Source: Cytophagaceae bacterium (lineage in GTDB: Bacteria; Bacteroidota; Bacteroidia; Cytophagales; Spirosomataceae). From it: a stretch of DNA of 10,088 bases. The stretch lies in assembly GCA_947459055.1 (NCBI GenBank), contig CANHCG010000035.1, positions 1-10,088 on the forward strand, read 5' to 3'. Positions 7,173 to 10,088 of the stretch are shown here, in pieces (the first letter of the stretch is position 1; each line of letters opens with the position of its first letter). The translations under genes and the position numbers were made by a program. The notes under the pieces are model-generated. The model searched no databases. It was given only the letters and a program-made list of their open reading frames with translations, and was not told the DNA's origin.

Positions 7173-7805
7173 TTAAGGAGCGATTCGATAGCGTTCCCAT
7201 TCTTGATCTTGTTTTTCATAAACGACACGGTCATGAAGACGAGATGGCCTACCCTGCCAAAATTCGACATAATCCGGCATTAATTCATATCCACCCCAAT
7301 GCGCGGGTTTAGGAATTTCTTTGCCTGCGTATTGATGGGCTAATTCAGCATATCGATTTTCTAAATATTCACGAGATTCGACGCGTTGACTTTGGTCGGA
7401 AACCCAAGCACCTAATTGAGATTCCCGGGGGCGTTGATGGAAATATTCCGTCGACAAAACCTCAGACATTTTATACACCTTTCCTTCAATCCGCACTTGG
7501 CGCTCTAATTCGCCCCAAAAAAAAGTCAAGGAGGCCTGTGCATGGTGCGCGAGTTCGGCTCCTTTGCGTGAATGGTAATTGGTAAAAAATGAGAAACCTT
7601 CACCGATGTGTTTTAACAAAACGATTCGACCGGATGGCTTATGGTCATGCCCTACGGTACTTAAAAACATGGCATTCGGTTCCGGAACCTTAGCATTGCT
7701 TGCTTCTTGAAACCAGATTTTAAATTGGTCGATTGGATTAGGTGCTACCGTGGATTCCAACAATTCACCCTTTTGATAATTCTCACGAAGCGCTGCTAAA
7801 TTCAT
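7173..7805 (-). CDS. pdxH: Pyridoxamine/pyridoxine 5'-phosphate oxidase
   Basis: A 210-residue cytoplasmic FMN enzyme that oxidises pyridoxamine or pyridoxine 5'-phosphate to pyridoxal 5'-phosphate, the last step of vitamin B6 cofactor synthesis and salvage. Family blocks in order: NPIDQFKIWFQEA (23-35), PSGRIVLLK (57-65), FFTNYHSRKG (73-82), RPRESQLGAWVSDQS (125-139, FMN contacts) and HWGGYELMPDYVEFWQG (169-185) followed by RLHDR, where R189 and H191 correspond to the substrate-binding Arg and His of the E. coli enzyme. The C-terminus WERYRIAP matches the usual ending R-L-A-P. It is full length with nothing missing. It is a single minus-strand gene, diverging from polA across 64 bases and converging on bshB1. 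The ATG at 7805 has an A/T-rich leader. A candidate -7 box lies 46 bases upstream. Confidence 0.95.
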   Translation of the reverse strand: MNLAALRENYQKGELLESTVAPNPIDQFKIWFQEASNAKVPEPNAMFLSTVGHDHKPSGRIVLLKHIGEGFSFFTNYHSRKGAELAHHAQASLTFFWGELERQVRIEGKVYKMSEVLSTEYFHQRPRESQLGAWVSDQSQRVESREYLENRYAELAHQYAGKEIPKPAHWGGYELMPDYVEFWQGRPSRLHDRVVYEKQDQEWERYRIAP

Positions 7806-7824
7806 AATTCGACAATTTATTTCT

Positions 7825-7832
7825 TATCTTTA
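7825..7832 (+). promoter_or_regulatory. Candidate -7 box for polA
   Basis: TATCTTTA matches the Bacteroidota consensus TAnnTTTG at all but the last base, and lies 37 bases before the polA ATG. No TTG stands at the expected -33 distance. The predicted transcription start would fall near 7838, inside a small inverted repeat. Confidence 0.35.
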
Positions 7833-7836
7833 CTTA

Positions 7837-7848
7837 GGCTTTTTAGCC
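7837..7848. repeat. Small inverted repeat in the pdxH/polA region
   Basis: GGCT (7837-7840) and AGCC (7845-7848) form a 4-base-pair stem around a TTTT loop. It sits where the predicted 5' ends of the two divergent transcripts would meet. The stem is too short and too T-poor on its 3' side to be a terminator; it may be an operator or chance. Confidence 0.25.
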
Positions 7849-7850
7849 GG

Positions 7851-7868
7851 TCAAATTTAGTCAAATTT
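7851..7868. repeat. Direct repeat TCAAATTT x2 before polA
   Basis: TCAAATTT occurs at 7851-7858 and again at 7861-7868, exactly 10 bases (about one helical turn) apart and ending next to the polA start codon at 7870. The first copy overlaps the candidate -7 box of pdxH. Tandem half-sites at one-turn spacing could bind a regulator on one face of the DNA; the short, A/T-rich sequence makes chance plausible. Confidence 0.3.
7852..7859 (-). promoter_or_regulatory. Candidate -7 box for pdxH
   Basis: Read on the minus strand the bases are TAAATTTG, an exact match to TAnnTTTG, 46 bases upstream of the pdxH ATG. No TTG is seen at the -33 distance, which would fall inside the start of polA. Motif and position are the only evidence. 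Confidence 0.35.
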
Positions 7869-7869
7869 T

Positions 7870-10088
7870 ATGAAAAAATTATTCCTTTTTGATGCGATGG
7901 CATTAATCTATCGCGCCCATTTTGCCTTTGCCAAAACCCCTCGCATTTCATCAAAAGGAATCAATACCAGTGCAGTTTTCGGATTTGCGAACACAATTTT
8001 AGAAGTCATTCAAAAAGAAAAACCTGATTATTTAGGCGTAGCTTTTGATACCCCTGCTCCTACCTTTCGGCACATCGAGTATACCCCTTACAAGGCCCAA
8101 CGCGAAAAACAACCTGAAGATATCACCATCGCTATTCCTTATGTGAAGCAATTCGTCACGGCCATGGATATTCCCATTTTGATTTTAGATGGATACGAAG
8201 CGGATGATGTAATCGGAACGATTGCCAAAAAAGCGGTGCGTGCGAATCCGGATATCGAAGTATACATGATGACGCCGGATAAGGATTATGGCCAATTGGT
8301 CGAAGAGCGCATCAAAATGTATAAACCAGCCTTTATGGGCAAGGGCGTTGAGATTTTAGGGCCCAAAGAAGTTTGTGCGCGCTGGAATATCCAACATGTC
8401 GACCAAGTCATCGACATGCTCGGGCTTATGGGCGATGCCGTGGATAACATCCCAGGCATTCCGGGCGTAGGTGAAAAAACGGCTCAAAAACTTATTGAGG
8501 AGTATGGTTCACTCGAAAATTTATTAGAAAACACCGATAAACTAAAAGGAAAACTTCAAGAGAACGTGGTTAATTTTCGCGAGCAGGGGCTTTTGTCTAA
8601 GCATTTAGCCCGAATTCTCTGCGAAGTGCCGATGGAATACGAAGAAGACAAATTAATCGCAACCGCTCCCAAAAGAGAATTATTAGATCCCTTATTAGAT
8701 GAATTAGAATTTAGAACGCTTCGTCGCCGGATTTTAGGAGAAGAAGCTCCGAACCCAATAGTAGCACCCAAATCCGCTCCCAAAAAAGATAGCAATCAAA
8801 TGGACATGTTTGCGGCAGCCGGTCCTACAACGGGAACGTCAGCTAGCTCAACTCCTTCGTTCGACTCAGTAGAGGCCGAAGAGGAAATCCAACCTAGCCA
8901 TTTTAAAAACCTTCAAAATACAGCCCATCAATATCATTTAGTACAAGGAGAAGCGGCAATCAAGTCCTTAATCGGCTTTTTAGGACGACAAAGCACCTTT
9001 TGTTTCGATACGGAAACCACAAGTCTAACGGCTGTGGAAGCCGAATTAGTAGGAATGTCTTTTGCCTATCGAACGGCTGAAGCCTTTTATGTACCTTTTT
9101 CTGCGGATCGTGCGGAATGTCAGGCCCAAGTAGATTTGTTCAAGGACTTATTTGCGAATGAGGCCATTGAAAAAGTAGCTCAAAACATCAAGTATGACAT
9201 GAGCGTATTGGCTAATTACGGCCTTGAAATCAAAGGAAAGGTTTATGATACAATGCTTGCGCATTACCTGATTGAGCCTGAAAAGCGACACAATATGGAT
9301 GCCTTATCGATGGCTTATTTAGGATATGAACCTTTATCGATTGAAACCTTAATTGGCAAAAAAGGGGCCAAGCAAGGTAATATGCGGGATGTGGCCTTGG
9401 AAGAAATTAAGGAATATGCGGCAGAAGATGCGGATATCACTTTACAAATTAAGCCGTTTTTGGATAAACAAATGAGTCTAAACCCGAAGGCTCAATCCTT
9501 ACTCGAGGAGGTTGAGATGCCTCTTTCGCGAGTTTTATCGGCCATTGAACGCGAGGGAGTAAATTTAGACATTCCATTTTTACAGGAAATGTCGCTGACC
9601 TTGGAAGCGGATTCGAAGGCGGTCCAACAAAAAATATTTGAAGCCGCTGGACAAGAATTTAACATTGCTTCACCAAAACAATTAGGTGAAATTTTATTTG
9701 AAAAAATGCGCTTAGATCCAAAGGCGAAAAAGACCAAAACTGGTCAATACATGACCGGAGAAGAGATTTTATCAAAATTAGAAGCTGAGCATGAAATCGC
9801 ATCCTTGATCTTGGATTTTAGAGAATTGCAAAAATTGAAATCGACCTATGTGGATGCATTACCCCAACTAATCTCCCCTATCACCGGCCGCATTCATACC
9901 TCGTTCATGCAAGCAGTAACCGCTACGGGACGTTTATCCTCAAAAGATCCAAATTTGCAAAACATTCCGATTCGGACCGTTCGCGGAAGGGAAATACGGA
10001 AAGCCTTCATTCCGAGAAACGAGGAATTTCAGATCTTATCGGCCGATTATTCGCAAATCGAATTACGCATCATGGCGGCATTTTCAAA
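7870..10088 (+). CDS. polA: DNA polymerase I (3' partial at window edge)
   Basis: First 739 residues of DNA polymerase I, which removes RNA primers and fills gaps in replication and repair. The frame is open without a stop to the right edge. 5'-nuclease domain (about 1-290): D8, EADD (110-113), DKD (137-139), GDAVDN (188-193) and the helix-hairpin part IPGVGEKTA. A Pro/Ser/Ala-rich linker (about 291-345) contains the peptide QMDMF (310-314). The 3'-5' exonuclease domain has all three proofreading motifs: D380-T-E382, N439-IKY-D443 and Y516-AAE-D520, so proofreading should be active, unlike Taq polymerase. In the polymerase domain, TGRLSS (686-691), NLQNIP (695-700) and motif A DYSQIELR with catalytic D726 (E. 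coli D705) are seen; motifs B and C lie beyond the window. The start MKKLFLFDAMALIYRAHFAF is the usual N-terminus. Single plus-strand gene, divergent from pdxH; no Shine-Dalgarno. Confidence 0.96.
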   Translation, partial: MKKLFLFDAMALIYRAHFAFAKTPRISSKGINTSAVFGFANTILEVIQKEKPDYLGVAFDTPAPTFRHIEYTPYKAQREKQPEDITIAIPYVKQFVTAMDIPILILDGYEADDVIGTIAKKAVRANPDIEVYMMTPDKDYGQLVEERIKMYKPAFMGKGVEILGPKEVCARWNIQHVDQVIDMLGLMGDAVDNIPGIPGVGEKTAQKLIEEYGSLENLLENTDKLKGKLQENVVNFREQGLLSKHLARILCEVPMEYEEDKLIATAPKRELLDPLLDELEFRTLRRRILGEEAPNPIVAPKSAPKKDSNQMDMFAAAGPTTGTSASSTPSFDSVEAEEEIQPSHFKNLQNTAHQYHLVQGEAAIKSLIGFLGRQSTFCFDTETTSLTAVEAELVGMSFAYRTAEAFYVPFSADRAECQAQVDLFKDLFANEAIEKVAQNIKYDMSVLANYGLEIKGKVYDTMLAHYLIEPEKRHNMDALSMAYLGYEPLSIETLIGKKGAKQGNMRDVALEEIKEYAAEDADITLQIKPFLDKQMSLNPKAQSLLEEVEMPLSRVLSAIEREGVNLDIPFLQEMSLTLEADSKAVQQKIFEAAGQEFNIASPKQLGEILFEKMRLDPKAKKTKTGQYMTGEEILSKLEAEHEIASLILDFRELQKLKSTYVDALPQLISPITGRIHTSFMQAVTATGRLSSKDPNLQNIPIRTVRGREIRKAFIPRNEEFQILSADYSQIELRIMAAFS

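Noticed and set aside
7837..7848. GGCT-TTTT-AGCC as a transcription terminator
   Set aside because: The stem is only four base pairs with no T-run after it, and no gene ends there.
8556..9737. Minus-strand open frames (79 and 81 codons) inside polA
   Set aside because: The plus strand here encodes continuous, motif-rich PolA; the reverse frames are shadows.

Overview
The window looks like an ordinary, densely coded chromosomal segment of a Bacteroidota bacterium, probably of the Cytophagales type; the genus is not determinable from the sequence alone. Pointers are start codons with A/T-rich leaders and no Shine-Dalgarno, candidate -7 boxes of the Bacteroidota form TAnnTTTG, signal peptides ending in Ala-Gln, a bacillithiol gene (bshB1), and an M61 peptidase with the HEFFH-ILTPLNIHSEE active-site context that I recall from this phylum. 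I see no mobile element, CRISPR array, tRNA or rRNA. No gene-free stretch exceeds 119 bases.

Layout, left to right. (1) The 3' part of a LolC/E-type ABC transporter permease (cut by the left edge) overlaps by one base a secreted M61/PDZ metallopeptidase; both are on the plus strand. (2) A DctA-like C4-dicarboxylate symporter lies on the minus strand and its stop codon interlocks with that of the peptidase. (3) A 119-base divergent intergenic region separates it from a tight plus-strand trio: thioredoxin reductase (trxB), a periplasmic M23/LysM peptidoglycan hydrolase, and the bacillithiol deacetylase bshB1, with gaps of 9 and 1 bases. (4) Pyridoxamine 5'-phosphate oxidase (pdxH) on the minus strand converges on bshB1 with a 3-base gap. 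(5) A 64-base divergent region leads into DNA polymerase I (polA), which runs off the right edge just after polymerase motif A.

Functionally, the trxB-M23-bshB1 cluster joins two thiol-redox enzymes (NADPH-driven thioredoxin reduction and bacillithiol synthesis) to a cell-wall hydrolase. The permease/M61 pair is an envelope unit, with lipoprotein or substrate export across the inner membrane and proteolysis outside the cytoplasm. dctA, pdxH and polA are separate housekeeping genes. All catalytic motifs that I could check are intact and I found no frameshift or pseudogene. No clearly new system is visible. The most useful second-look items are a possible sliding-clamp peptide in the PolA linker, the redox/cell-wall operon, and convergent gene ends with no room for terminators.
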